Notes: generated from the sequence alone by a model not told the origin. Positions 7,769-16,596 are shown, counted from the stretch's first letter. The stretch: 64,000 nt of DNA from Actinomycetota bacterium (GCA_019347715.1 JAHWKU010000001.1:1-64000), one strand, 5' to 3'. Program-made: numbers and translations.

Positions 7769-9159
7769 AGCAGGGCCTCCACCGGCGTCACGACTTCGAC
7801 GGGGTGTGGCTCGCCTTCAGCCGTCGTCCTGATCATGTGCAACGCAAATATCCACTGCCCAATAGCAAAGAGCACCAGACCAACAACCGATAGAGCGCGG
7901 AAACCACCTGCGCTTTCTAGAACTACTTCGTATCCGGCTCCAACGACCGACGGAGCCTCCGAAGAGCCGGCCATCCAAGCGATCGCCGAAGTGGCGCCTG
8001 CACCGAGCCAGCCCGTGGCCGCGGCAGCGACTCCAACTGCGGTCAGCCAAAGACCGGACGAGACCCTCGACCGGTGAATCCACCTTCTGCCCATGAGCCG
8101 AGGAAGAGCGAATGTGATGAACCCGAGCGCCCATAGGGTCGCTCCGCCCAGCACAATGATCCACACCGGCGCGGTTTCCCAGTCGGTCGCGCCGAAGGTC
8201 TTCGCGGTGCCACGGAATCCAACGAGGATGGTGAGCAGAACCCCGGCGGACCAGAAGGCAGACCCGGCAACAAAGAAACGGATCGAGGGATGGTCGGCAA
8301 CGCGGTCCCAAGCAACTCGAAGAGTCCCGAACAGGTTGACCAGCAAAGCCAGTACAGGCATGACGAGAAGGATCGAGGAGGCAATCGAAATGGTGACGAG
8401 CCACTCAGGGGACGGCCCGTAAACCTGCCGGGTGCTCCCCGAGAGCGGAGCCGCGATCGCCAGAGACCAGAAACCCAATACGGCAAGACGATGGGAATGC
8501 AACGGAGCCCCGCTCGCCCTCGGCACTACGTAGTAAAGAGCGCCTGCGCCAACCGAAGACACCCAGAGAAGGATCGTGGTGTTGATCGAAAACAGATGAG
8601 CGATCTCGTCGGGCACTCCGTTTAGTGCATGTAGATTGCCAACGGCGAGTCCGAGCATCGCCCATAACAGCCCTCCCAAAAAGAAGTAGATCGAGATGTA
8701 TAGGCGCGGTTCAACTCGCTTTGAGACCGATCTCCACACGTTGGCGGTGGCAATTAGAAGACCGAAGACGAGCGCCGCGTCGAGATAGGAGGGCAGCTCG
8801 CTGAACTGCTGGTCTTGCACTCCTCCAAAAAGATTGATCGCAACGCCGATCGCGAGCGTCAGATTGATGATCATTCCCGCCAGCTGCGACCCGGCCTCGG
8901 AGGCCACCCTTGCGCCGGTCAGTCTCGGAACGGCATAGAAGATCGCTGCGAGGCCGGCGAGGGTGAGCCAGCCATAGATCAGGCTGATCGAACCGACCGC
9001 GGTCAACCTCGGATATGACAGGAGCCTGGTATGCAGAAAGTCCGGAGCAACCAGCTTCACGCTGGCAAGTGCGAGACAGGTGGCTCCGAGCACCAGCCAA
9101 AACGCGGAGGAGTAAATGAATTGCCTGGCAGCAGAGTCGGGAGCACGTGAAAACATCAC
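7765..9159 (-). CDS. CcoN-like heme-copper oxidase subunit I homologue lacking all canonical metal ligands
   Basis: 464 residues, about 12 transmembrane helices. The sequence follows cbb3 oxidase subunit I (CcoN) almost without gaps: RQF near the N-terminus, PRLYISIYFFLGG, GALYYVVPRASGAP and ATDW. However, positions expected to hold the low-spin heme b, heme b3 and CuB histidines are Gly56, Asn193, Thr243, Arg244, Pro331 and Trp333, and the cross-linked tyrosine position is Trp303. It therefore cannot bind these cofactors in the usual way. Start is GTG 9159 or ATG 9156. It heads the unit continuing through the CcoO-like gene to nuoF. Confidence 0.85.
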   Translation of the reverse strand: MMFSRAPDSAARQFIYSSAFWLVLGATCLALASVKLVAPDFLHTRLLSYPRLTAVGSISLIYGWLTLAGLAAIFYAVPRLTGARVASEAGSQLAGMIINLTLAIGVAINLFGGVQDQQFSELPSYLDAALVFGLLIATANVWRSVSKRVEPRLYISIYFFLGGLLWAMLGLAVGNLHALNGVPDEIAHLFSINTTILLWVSSVGAGALYYVVPRASGAPLHSHRLAVLGFWSLAIAAPLSGSTRQVYGPSPEWLVTISIASSILLVMPVLALLVNLFGTLRVAWDRVADHPSIRFFVAGSAFWSAGVLLTILVGFRGTAKTFGATDWETAPVWIIVLGGATLWALGFITFALPRLMGRRWIHRSRVSSGLWLTAVGVAAAATGWLGAGATSAIAWMAGSSEAPSVVGAGYEVVLESAGGFRALSVVGLVLFAIGQWIFALHMIRTTAEGEPHPVEVVTPVEALL

Positions 9160-9207
9160 GTCTATCTATCACGCGCGGCCCCCATCCTGGTAGCGGACAG
9201 GCATACT

Positions 9208-10053
9208 TTGCAGATCGTGCAACCCTTCCCTGGATCGCCGGGCCTCACTGCTCCCGCTCGAAAAGTGGTCGCCGTCGGAAGCGGGAAGGGAGGCGTAGGC
9301 AAGACGACGGTCTCGATCAATCTGGCCCTAGCTTTGAGCCAGCAGGGCCTCGCGGTGGGAATCCTGGATGCCGATGTTTACGGCCCGAACGTTCCCCTGA
9401 TGGTGAACCTCGCCCGCAAGAGGCCTTCGAAGGGATGGACTCTCGTCTATAACGACCCCAGTGGCGGGGGGCCGCGAAAGAAGAAACCCGTGGAGCGTTA
9501 TGGTCTCGAGATCATGTCGGCCGGCTTCATCGTCGCCGAGGATCAGCCTCTCACTTGGAACACCGAGCTGGTCAGCGCGCTGCTCCACCAGCTCCTCTAT
9601 CAGGTGGAATGGTCGGATCTCGATTACCTGATCGTCGACCTTCCACCTGGGACGGCCAATCTTCAGGAAAGGTTCGTTGCAGAGATCCCGTTCGACGGCG
9701 CGGTGATCGTCGTCACTCCCCAAGATGTCGCGCATCTCGACGCACGCAAAGCGATAGAGATGTACCGCCAATTCGGAACCGAGGTCCTTGGGGCGATTCT
9801 CAATATGAGCGGACTCGTATGCCCTCATTGCGAGGAGACGATCGAGGTCTTCCACCCGGTGACCGACGAGCGTTCGATCTGGGCCCAGGGAATCTCCAAA
9901 CTCGGGGAGATACCGCTCGATCCAAAGATGAGTCTGGCCGGCGACACCGGCCACCCGGTGATGATCGCCTATCCCGACGGTGTGCAGGCCGATGCATTCA
10001 GAAAGGCGGCAACGCTTCTCCAGGAGGCACTGGCTCGCAGGAGTGCTCGCTAG
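9208..10053 (+). CDS. Mrp/NBP35-family P-loop ATPase (Fe-S cluster carrier)
   Basis: Cytoplasmic MinD-like ATPase implicated in Fe-S cluster delivery. The 281-residue product carries the deviant Walker A GSGKGGVGKTT (about 25-35), DADVYGPNVP and DLPPGT, and the cluster-binding CPHC (about 209-212). The frame opens with TTG 9208; a GTG at 9217 lies 7 nt after TACTTT and may be a leaderless start. It is transcribed away from the CcoN-like gene across a gap of under 60 bp. The neighbours suggest service to complex I and the ferredoxin-containing cytochrome b complex. Confidence 0.9.
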   Translation: MQIVQPFPGSPGLTAPARKVVAVGSGKGGVGKTTVSINLALALSQQGLAVGILDADVYGPNVPLMVNLARKRPSKGWTLVYNDPSGGGPRKKKPVERYGLEIMSAGFIVAEDQPLTWNTELVSALLHQLLYQVEWSDLDYLIVDLPPGTANLQERFVAEIPFDGAVIVVTPQDVAHLDARKAIEMYRQFGTEVLGAILNMSGLVCPHCEETIEVFHPVTDERSIWAQGISKLGEIPLDPKMSLAGDTGHPVMIAYPDGVQADAFRKAATLLQEALARRSAR

Positions 10054-10063
10054 CGATCTCTCG

Positions 10064-10069
10064 TAGAAT
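10064..10069 (+). promoter_or_regulatory. -10 box (TAGAAT) for leaderless ccmE
   Basis: TAGAAT lies 7 nt before the ccmE ATG, the spacing expected when transcription starts at the initiation codon. No Shine-Dalgarno sequence lies between. Confidence 0.45.
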
Positions 10070-10076
10070 CCAAGTC

Positions 10077-10472
10077 ATGGCAACCCCCAGAGCTCGCTTC
10101 GTGATCGCGGCATCGATCGTCTGCATCGCGATCCTCGGCCTCGTGGCATGGTCGCTGTCGTCGACCACCACTTACTACAAGACTCCGGCAGAGCTGCTTT
10201 CGGGGCGCATCGATCCTGCCGAGCGAGTCAGAGTGGCAGGGGTAGTGGTCGCGGGATCGGTCGATCGCGCAGGAACCACAACCAATTTCGCAGTAACCGA
10301 TGGAACCGAACAGGTAATGGTCACCACTGAAGATGCGATCCCCGACACCTTCGGGGATGGGGTCGAGGTGATCGCGGAGGGTTCGATTGCCACCGACGGA
10401 CTGTTCACGGCATCCACGGTATTGGCCAAGTGCCCTTCCAAGTTCAAGGCCAAACAAGCTGCAGCTAAGTAG
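10077..10472 (+). CDS. ccmE: Cytochrome c maturation protein CcmE, cysteine type
   Basis: Periplasmic heme chaperone of System I cytochrome c maturation, anchored by one N-terminal helix (about 8-27). The OB-fold part includes VRVAGVVVAGSV and NFAVTDGTEQVMV. The heme-attachment site reads VLAKCPSKF: Cys in place of the usual His, and Phe in place of the Tyr that normally follows four residues later. Cys-type CcmE (CxxxY) is known from some bacteria and archaea. The 131-residue product starts at ATG 10077; the frame open upstream overlaps the preceding gene and is spurious. Confidence 0.9.
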   Translation: MATPRARFVIAASIVCIAILGLVAWSLSSTTTYYKTPAELLSGRIDPAERVRVAGVVVAGSVDRAGTTTNFAVTDGTEQVMVTTEDAIPDTFGDGVEVIAEGSIATDGLFTASTVLAKCPSKFKAKQAAAK

Positions 10473-10488
10473 GTAGAGACTTAGGTCC

Positions 10489-12486
10489 GTGATCGATATC
10501 TCGGCCGCGGGGCGAATCCTCCTCGCAGGGGCCATGGCGGCGTCGGCCTGGACCATCGCCGCCTCGTTGCTTGGCGCATCTCGCAAAGACCGTCGCTGGA
10601 CTCAGTCCGGCAGCCGGGCCCTTCACGCCACTACGGTGCTGTTTTCCGCAGCGGTGGTGCTTCTTCTCACTGCACTCATTTCAAGAGACTTCTCGATCGC
10701 GTATGTAGCCAACTACACCAGCCGCTCGACCCCTTTCCTCTACACAGTCAGTTCCCTGTGGGCCGGGATGGAGGGATCACTTTTGTTCTGGACGCTTCTC
10801 ACCGGACTGTACGCGTCCACTGCGTCGTTCGTGCAGCGCGAGAGAAAGGCCGCACTCGTCCCTGTTGCGAACACGGCGTTCGGGACAGTTCTGCTGTTTT
10901 TCTCCGGCATGCTGGTATTCGCAGCCAATCCATTCGACCCTTTGGCACCGATTCCGTTCGACGGGGCCGGTTTGAACCCACTTCTTCAATCTCCATTCAT
11001 GGCGATTCATCCAGTCTTGCTTTACCTGGGAATGACCGGGTTCACCGTCCCATTCGCTTTCGCAGTGGCATCGCTGGTGAAGGGCAGGCTCGACTCGGGA
11101 TGGTTCACTTCAACCCGGCGGTGGACGATCCTGGCTTGGTCATTTCTCACCGTTGGCATCATCCTCGGCGGCGCCTGGGCCTACTCCGAGCTGGGGTGGG
11201 GTGGTTACTGGGCTTGGGACCCGGTGGAAAATGCCTCATTGCTGCCATGGTTGACCGGGACCGCCTTCCTGCATTCGGTGCTCATTCAGGAACGCAGAGG
11301 CATGCTGAAGGTCTGGAACGTGGCACTCATACTCACCACCTACAGCCTTGCGATCTTTGGAACCTTCCTTACGAGGTCGGGCCTGCTGAGCTCAGTCCAT
11401 ACCTTCAGTGAGTCCCCCGTCGGCCCACTGTTTTTGCCCTTCCTCGCGATCTTGATGGTCGGAGCGTTCGCGCTCCTCGGCTGGCGCTATGACAAGCTGC
11501 GATCGGATCGCAACCTGGAGTCGTTGCTCTCGCGCGAAGCCATGTTCCTATTCAACAATCTGCTGTTCGTCACGATCGCATTCGTAGTGCTCTGGGGCAC
11601 GCTCTATCCCATCCTGGTGGAAGCGACCAGCGGAGCCAAGATCTCGGTTGGCCCTCCATTCTTCAACTCGGTGATCGTTCCGGTGGGTCTCGCGCTGCTT
11701 GCCATGACCGGAATAGGGCCACTGGTTGCATGGCGCAAAGCATCTTCCAAGAGTCTCAAGCGGGACCTGGCATTTCCGCTGGCAGCCGGCGCCGCAACGA
11801 TCTTGGGCGTCGCGATTGCCGGACTCAGATCAACCGGCGCGATCTTCGCGCTCGGGCTTTCGACATTTGTCGCCGCGGCTACCGCGGGTGAGTTCGTTCG
11901 AGGAGCGCTATCCCGCCGGAAAGGCGGAACTGGCTTTCTCGGCGGATTGATAGAGGTGATTGCGCGAAACCGGCGGCGATACGGCGGCTACATCGTTCAC
12001 CTTGGAGTGGTGCTGATCTTCGTTGGATTCTCAGGAAGCGCGATGACGCTTTCGTGGAAGGGCACGGTCGAACCTGGAGACTCGTTCGAGATAGGGCGTT
12101 ACTCGATCCTCTACCGGGACCATCAAAGACTTCGCACTGAAGAGCGGATGATCGTCGGCACCACCATGGAGGTCACAAGCGACGGTAAGAGAGTTGCCAC
12201 GCTTCGGCCCCAGAGAAACTTTCACATCGCCCAATCCCAGCCTCAGTCGGAAGTTGGAATACACACCACCCTGACCGAGGATCTCTATCTCGTTCTCACC
12301 CAGATGGACGATTCCGGGACGGCAGCCATCCAGGCATGGGTGAACCCATTGGTGGCTTGGATATGGATCGGCGGAATCGTTATGACAGCAGGCATGGTCG
12401 TGATCCTGAGCGCGAAGCCTGCCGGCTTGACCCGCCCGGCATCGGCTATGTCTTCCCCGAGAGGTAAACAGGAGGCAGTTGTTTGA
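10489..12486 (+). CDS. ccmF: Heme lyase subunit CcmF
   Basis: Integral membrane component that transfers heme from CcmE to apocytochromes. Its 665 residues show many helices and the WWD-type heme-handling motif WGGYWAWDPVENASLLPWL (about 240-258), plus the conserved TRSGLLSSVHTF downstream. The C-terminal periplasmic domain is present. It starts with GTG 10489 and its stop overlaps the next gene's TTG start (TTGA). Confidence 0.95.
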   Translation: MIDISAAGRILLAGAMAASAWTIAASLLGASRKDRRWTQSGSRALHATTVLFSAAVVLLLTALISRDFSIAYVANYTSRSTPFLYTVSSLWAGMEGSLLFWTLLTGLYASTASFVQRERKAALVPVANTAFGTVLLFFSGMLVFAANPFDPLAPIPFDGAGLNPLLQSPFMAIHPVLLYLGMTGFTVPFAFAVASLVKGRLDSGWFTSTRRWTILAWSFLTVGIILGGAWAYSELGWGGYWAWDPVENASLLPWLTGTAFLHSVLIQERRGMLKVWNVALILTTYSLAIFGTFLTRSGLLSSVHTFSESPVGPLFLPFLAILMVGAFALLGWRYDKLRSDRNLESLLSREAMFLFNNLLFVTIAFVVLWGTLYPILVEATSGAKISVGPPFFNSVIVPVGLALLAMTGIGPLVAWRKASSKSLKRDLAFPLAAGAATILGVAIAGLRSTGAIFALGLSTFVAAATAGEFVRGALSRRKGGTGFLGGLIEVIARNRRRYGGYIVHLGVVLIFVGFSGSAMTLSWKGTVEPGDSFEIGRYSILYRDHQRLRTEERMIVGTTMEVTSDGKRVATLRPQRNFHIAQSQPQSEVGIHTTLTEDLYLVLTQMDDSGTAAIQAWVNPLVAWIWIGGIVMTAGMVVILSAKPAGLTRPASAMSSPRGKQEAVV

Positions 12487-12953
12487 GACTGCAGATGGCA
12501 GCGGCGGCAATGATCGGACTGGCTCTTCTGACCGCGCTCGCGCTCTTTATGTCGATTGGACCAGACCCAAACGCGGTGCCGACTGCGGAGGCGGTCGCCG
12601 GCCGCATCATGTCGCCATATTGCACGGGCCTTTTGGTATCCGATTGCCCAACGCGTCAGAGCGCAGAGTTGCGTTCTCACATCGAAGAAAAAGTTGAGCT
12701 TGGCTGGACCAACCGACAGATCGACCAATGGCTGGTCGCGAACTATGGGGAACAGGTCCTTGGGCGCCCTCGCGGAATGGTTTCGTGGATCGTGCCAATT
12801 GGGGCGGTCATGATTGGACTCGTGGTTCTCGGATTGGTTCTCATCCGTCGCAAGCCGCTTCCCGTTAGTGCACCGGGCGCGAAGATAGCTCAGGAAGAGC
12901 GGAACAGGGTGGCGGCTGACCTCGGTCGCTATACCAGGGACACCACGGAATGA
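12483..12953 (+). CDS. ccmH: CcmH/NrfF-like thioredoxin-fold maturation subunit with altered CxxC
   Basis: 156 residues: N-terminal hydrophobic segment, a three-helix CcmH domain (ELRSHIEEKVELGWTNRQID and NYGEQVL), and a C-terminal helix (about 99-120). The canonical LRCxxC active site, used to keep apocytochrome thiols reduced, reads SPYC here: the first cysteine is Ser, and another Cys lies eight residues after the retained one (SPYCTGLLVSDC). The start is TTG overlapping the ccmF stop. CcdA, a TlpA-like protein and a glutaredoxin encoded at 22660-24202 are plausible redox partners. Confidence 0.85.
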   Translation: MRLQMAAAAMIGLALLTALALFMSIGPDPNAVPTAEAVAGRIMSPYCTGLLVSDCPTRQSAELRSHIEEKVELGWTNRQIDQWLVANYGEQVLGRPRGMVSWIVPIGAVMIGLVVLGLVLIRRKPLPVSAPGAKIAQEERNRVAADLGRYTRDTTE

Positions 12954-13285
12954 TCGGGTATCTGATCGCGGGACTTGCATTCGCCGGTCTCGTGGCTTGG
13001 GTGGCGAGACCGCTGTTCGCCGCGGCCCCTACTCGCGCCACAGAAACCGACGAACGGCTAATCGAACTCGTGGAAGAAAAGCACGCTATCTACCGGTCGA
13101 TCCTCGACCTCGATTTGGATCTCGAAGTCGGCAAGATCTCACCAGAAGATCATGCCGCCGTTCGCTCCCGCAATGAAGCGGAGGCAGCGCGCATCTTGAA
13201 GAAGATCGACCTGCTGGAAGAAGAGAATCTCGACACGATCGAGGCAGAGATCGCCGAGGCGAGGAAACGCCTTGGTTCCCAATGA
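12950..13285 (+). CDS. CcmI-like small membrane protein
   Basis: 111 residues with an N-terminal helix (about 2-22) followed by a charged coiled-coil (DERLIELVEEKHAIYRSILD, then GKISPEDHAAVRSR). This is the layout of the N-terminal region of CcmI/CycH, the apocytochrome-handling factor, without the TPR domain. It overlaps ccmH by 4 nt and the next gene by 4 nt. Confidence 0.7.
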   Translation: MIGYLIAGLAFAGLVAWVARPLFAAAPTRATETDERLIELVEEKHAIYRSILDLDLDLEVGKISPEDHAAVRSRNEAEAARILKKIDLLEEENLDTIEAEIAEARKRLGSQ

Positions 13286-14406
13286 AAAAGATCTTCTTTT
13301 TCCTTCTCTTGGCCTCGTTTGCATCCTCATCGCCGGTAACAGCACAGACCGAAACAACAGTCGTCGTTGGTGGCAGAGTTGTAAATGGAACCTCCGGGGC
13401 CCCTGTTCCAACCGGGCTCGAGGTGACGGTCGTTTCGCTGGGTTCAACCGGGGACGAGCTGGCAAGGACAAAGACCTCGAGCGGCAATGACGGTTTGTTC
13501 AAAGCGGAGATCGAGAAGGGAGATCGCTACCTCATTGCGACCACCCATCTCGAGGTCACCTATACGAGCGTTGTGACAGATCCTTCCGGCCCCGTCGAAC
13601 TGAAGGTATTCGAGACGACCGATGACGATTCGGTCGTAAGTGTTACGTCCGATACGACGACGGTGATCAGAGGTGAAGACAACGTGCTGGAAGTCCTCGC
13701 GCTGATGAGAGTGAGCAATTCATCCGACCGTACATATCTCGGCAGGCAGACGGAGGAAGGAAGATCGGTGCTCAGGTTTCCGGTTCCTCCCGGCGCATTC
13801 GACGTGAACCCGGGGACCGGGATAACGAGCGGAGTGATCGCCGTCCCTGGTGGGTTCACCGCAGCCGATCCTCTGCAGCCGGGCGAGCTGAACGCCGGCT
13901 ATCTGTATCGAGTTCGAGCCTCCCGCCAGGGATGGCCGATGAGACGTGCGTTCTTTTATCCAACCACCAGGGTGACAATCCTGATCGACGAATCACTTCG
14001 ACTCTCATCCCCCAGGCTGCGTTTCTCAGAGGTAGTACCTATCGGAGAGGGCGAAGACGCCAAACGCTATCGCCAGTACGACGGGAGGAGCTTCTCCGCC
14101 GGCGATCTGATCGAGGCCGATATCACCTACCCGGCAGAAGGGCCGAACAAAAACGCCGCCCTCTACGTCGGGGCGATTGCCGGCGCGATCGTCCTTCTGG
14201 CAATCGCCATCGTTGTGCCCTTGCGGCGGCGCCGGCGCAATCCCAGCGTTGTAGAGCTATCGGAACGAGAACGCTTGATCGAAGAGATCGCCGCGCTCGA
14301 CCAGGCCTTCGAGATGGAATCCATCGAAGAAGGCGAATACACGAGACGGCGCAATGAGATGAAGTCGAAACTCCAGACGATGACCAATGACTTCACCGCC
14401 AGATGA
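13282..14406 (+). CDS. Exported membrane-anchored protein of the ccm cluster
   Basis: 374 residues. A signal peptide (about 1-21) is followed by a beta-rich extracytoplasmic region that starts like a carboxypeptidase-regulatory/transthyretin-like domain (VGGRVVNGTSGAPVP, about 30-44). A transmembrane helix (about 295-315), an Arg-rich stop-transfer and a cytoplasmic coil (LSERERLIEEIAALDQAFE) follow, the last resembling the CcmI-like tail of the upstream gene. Position between ccmH/I and ccmA, with 4-nt overlaps on both sides, argues for a cytochrome c maturation role; the exact function is unknown. Confidence 0.7.
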   Translation: MKKIFFFLLLASFASSSPVTAQTETTVVVGGRVVNGTSGAPVPTGLEVTVVSLGSTGDELARTKTSSGNDGLFKAEIEKGDRYLIATTHLEVTYTSVVTDPSGPVELKVFETTDDDSVVSVTSDTTTVIRGEDNVLEVLALMRVSNSSDRTYLGRQTEEGRSVLRFPVPPGAFDVNPGTGITSGVIAVPGGFTAADPLQPGELNAGYLYRVRASRQGWPMRRAFFYPTTRVTILIDESLRLSSPRLRFSEVVPIGEGEDAKRYRQYDGRSFSAGDLIEADITYPAEGPNKNAALYVGAIAGAIVLLAIAIVVPLRRRRRNPSVVELSERERLIEEIAALDQAFEMESIEEGEYTRRRNEMKSKLQTMTNDFTAR

Positions 14407-15005
14407 TCCTCGTTCAGTCGGTATCAAAACGTTTCGGCGGGTTCCGTGCGCTGAACAAAGTGACCATAGAGATACCAAGAGGCAAAACGCTCGTCGTCTT
14501 CGGACCTAACGGTGCCGGCAAGACGACTCTTTTAAGGATCGTGGCCGGACTCATTCGTCCCACCGAAGGCACCGTCTTCGTCTCAGGGAAAACCCCGATG
14601 GAGGCAAGGGCCGGCATCGGTTATCTCGGAACCGAATCGCTTCTGTATCCGAGCCTCACTCTCAAGGAGAACCTCCGTTTCTTTTGCGGGCTGTACGGCG
14701 TTGGACCCGGGGAAGCCGTACGTTGGATAGATCAAGTCGGGTTGTCATCGAAAAGTAAAGCTTTGGTCGCGACCCTCTCGCGGGGCGAGTCTCAACGAGC
14801 CGCGCTGGCCCGCTGTTTGATCCACGATCCGGATCATCTGATCGTCGATGAGCCCTTCGCCGGCCTCGATGATGCTTCCGCCGCCGCGTTCGGTCAGCTG
14901 ATCACCAGGGAGTCCAGGACCACCATCATCGCCACTCACGATGTCGATCGGGGAAAGCAGATAGCCGATGAAATCGTAACGCTCGAAGAGGGACGAACGA
15001 AGTGA
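14403..15005 (+). CDS. ccmA: Heme exporter ATP-binding subunit CcmA
   Basis: ABC ATPase that powers release of holo-CcmE. In 200 residues it has Walker A GPNGAGKTT (34-42), a variant signature LSRGESQRAALARC, Walker B HLIVDEPFAGLD and the switch histidine in IIATHD. It overlaps ccmB by 4 nt (GTGA). Confidence 0.9.
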   Translation: MILVQSVSKRFGGFRALNKVTIEIPRGKTLVVFGPNGAGKTTLLRIVAGLIRPTEGTVFVSGKTPMEARAGIGYLGTESLLYPSLTLKENLRFFCGLYGVGPGEAVRWIDQVGLSSKSKALVATLSRGESQRAALARCLIHDPDHLIVDEPFAGLDDASAAAFGQLITRESRTTIIATHDVDRGKQIADEIVTLEEGRTK

Positions 15006-15703
15006 GGACTGCCTTTGCGATCGCGGCAAAAGACCTCCGCGCGGAGGCGCGGTCCAAGGAAGTCGCGCCGGCAATGCTTCTGTTCGCGCTTGCCCTCGTC
15101 TTTCTATTCACGTTTGCTCTGCCGCCTGGGTCGGGACGAGCACCGGTTCCACTCCCGCGGGCTGGGTCCGTGGGAGCGCGTGAAATCGCATCGGTCTTTT
15201 TGTGGTCGAGCCTGTTGTTCGCAGCAATAGTTGGCTTCGGCAGGAGCGCCGCGCTAGAGCGAGAGGGCTCACGGCTCGATGCACTCGTATTGGCGCCTGT
15301 GGATCCCGCGCTCGTATTTGCAGGAAAGGCCATAGCCAACTTTCTTTACCTGACCTTCATAGCAATCCTTGTCTTCTTCTTCTTCGTGGTCTTCATCGGA
15401 GTTGCGCCGGGAGCGATTCTCGGATTTCTTCCCATCGCCCTCATGACCAACATCGGGCTTGCCGTCATCGGCACTCTGTTCGGAACCGCGACTCAGTACT
15501 CGAGAGCGAAGGAGCTGCTGCTTCCGCTGTTGATATTCCCTTCGGTTCTCCCACCCCTGCTGGCCGCGATTCGCCTTACGTCCGAGACTCTTGTACATGG
15601 CGACCCGTTCACCGAGACTGGCTGGTTTATCCTCATCGCCATCTACGACATCGTCTTCGCTACGATCGGCGCTGTCACGTTCGAGTTCGTAATCAGGGAG
15701 TGA
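15002..15703 (+). CDS. ccmB: Heme exporter membrane subunit CcmB
   Basis: Six-helix ABC permease of 233 residues; it begins with the CcmB-like AAKDLRAEARSKE amphipathic stretch and carries TQYSRAKELLLPLLIFPSVLPPLL, here cited in parts, in the second half. Starts with GTG overlapping the ccmA stop. Confidence 0.88.
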   Translation: MRTAFAIAAKDLRAEARSKEVAPAMLLFALALVFLFTFALPPGSGRAPVPLPRAGSVGAREIASVFLWSSLLFAAIVGFGRSAALEREGSRLDALVLAPVDPALVFAGKAIANFLYLTFIAILVFFFFVVFIGVAPGAILGFLPIALMTNIGLAVIGTLFGTATQYSRAKELLLPLLIFPSVLPPLLAAIRLTSETLVHGDPFTETGWFILIAIYDIVFATIGAVTFEFVIRE

Positions 15704-16371
15704 ATATCGATACCGGAGTAAGAAACCTCGCAGTCCTGGTGGCCATTGGCATGCTGGCGGGACTGGCCGCGATTTTCTTCTGGGTCCCGACGGACGACTT
15801 CCAGGGAGTGGCGCAGCGCCTCTTCTACATACACGTGCCATCGGCTTGGGTGGCATACCTGGCATTCGCGGTGGTGCTCGTTGGCTCGATCGCGCACCTC
15901 AAGACCGGATCGAGAAGGTGGGACCTCCTTGCAGATTCCAGTGCTGAGGTTGGAGTGGTCTTCACAGGAATCACTCTCGTGACGGGAATGATGTGGGGCC
16001 GCCCCGTTTGGGGCGCTTACTGGCAATGGGAACCCAGGCTCACCTCCACGTTTGTTCTGTTCGTTGTGTATCTCGGATACGTTGTATTCCGCCGCATGGG
16101 AGATCCCGGGCGCACCGGCAGGATCGCTGCGGTGATTGGAATCGTGGGCTTCGTCAATGTGCCGTTGGTTCACTTCTCGGTGAGGTGGTGGAGAGGTCTT
16201 CACCCATCGGGAGTGGTCAATCCAGCCTCCGAAGCCAACCTTCCTTGGCAGATGCTCGTTACGATGCTGTTCATGCTCGGTGTCTTCACGCTTCTATATG
16301 CGCTTTTCCTCACGCTTCGGGTTCGTCTCGGGAGGCTCGAGGACCGGTTGCTTCTCCTCGAGGGTCGCTGA
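15700..16371 (+). CDS. ccmC: Heme-handling protein CcmC
   Basis: Loads heme onto CcmE. It has six helices and the tryptophan-rich motif WGAYWQWEPRLTSTFVLF (about 100-117), in which Glu replaces the usual Asp. Conserved histidines are in YIHVPSAW and LVHFSVRWW. The start is GTG at 15700, overlapping the ccmB stop; the longer open frame to 15202 lies in ccmB and is ignored. The product is 223 residues. Confidence 0.92.
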   Translation: MNIDTGVRNLAVLVAIGMLAGLAAIFFWVPTDDFQGVAQRLFYIHVPSAWVAYLAFAVVLVGSIAHLKTGSRRWDLLADSSAEVGVVFTGITLVTGMMWGRPVWGAYWQWEPRLTSTFVLFVVYLGYVVFRRMGDPGRTGRIAAVIGIVGFVNVPLVHFSVRWWRGLHPSGVVNPASEANLPWQMLVTMLFMLGVFTLLYALFLTLRVRLGRLEDRLLLLEGR

Positions 16372-16514
16372 TGGAGTTCGGGCTGGCCTACCTCGGGATC
16401 GGTTTCGCTCTCGCATTCCTCGGTATCTTCGGTTACGTGATCTCAATCGCGCGCCGTCAGAAGTCCTTGGATACACGGATGGAAGCTCTGGACAGGGCCA
16501 ACCGCGACCCCTAG
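16371..16514 (+). CDS. ccmD: CcmD-like 47-residue single-helix protein
   Basis: ATG overlaps the ccmC stop (TGATG). The product has one helix (LAYLGIGFALAFLGIFGYVI) and a basic/acidic tail, the size and shape of CcmD, which stabilises the CcmABC complex. Identification rests on position and topology, since CcmD is poorly conserved. Confidence 0.75.
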   Translation: MEFGLAYLGIGFALAFLGIFGYVISIARRQKSLDTRMEALDRANRDP

Positions 16515-16583
16515 CGTTGTATCCCGCGCCAAAAATGCTGATCGTTCTACCTGTACAGGCGCAGCCGCCGCCTATGCCTCCGC

Positions 16584-16589
16584 TATAAT
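16584..16589 (+). promoter_or_regulatory. Consensus -10 box (TATAAT) ahead of the cytochrome b complex operon
   Basis: A perfect TATAAT ends 7 nt before GTG 16597. It overlaps the ATG at 16588, so that ATG cannot be the start if this promoter is used. No convincing -35 is seen. Confidence 0.5.
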
Positions 16590-16596
16590 GCGCCGC

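Noticed and set aside
7765..9159. The CcoN-like gene as a decaying pseudogene
   Set aside because: No frameshift or stop; helices, loops and operon overlaps are intact, while only ligand positions changed.
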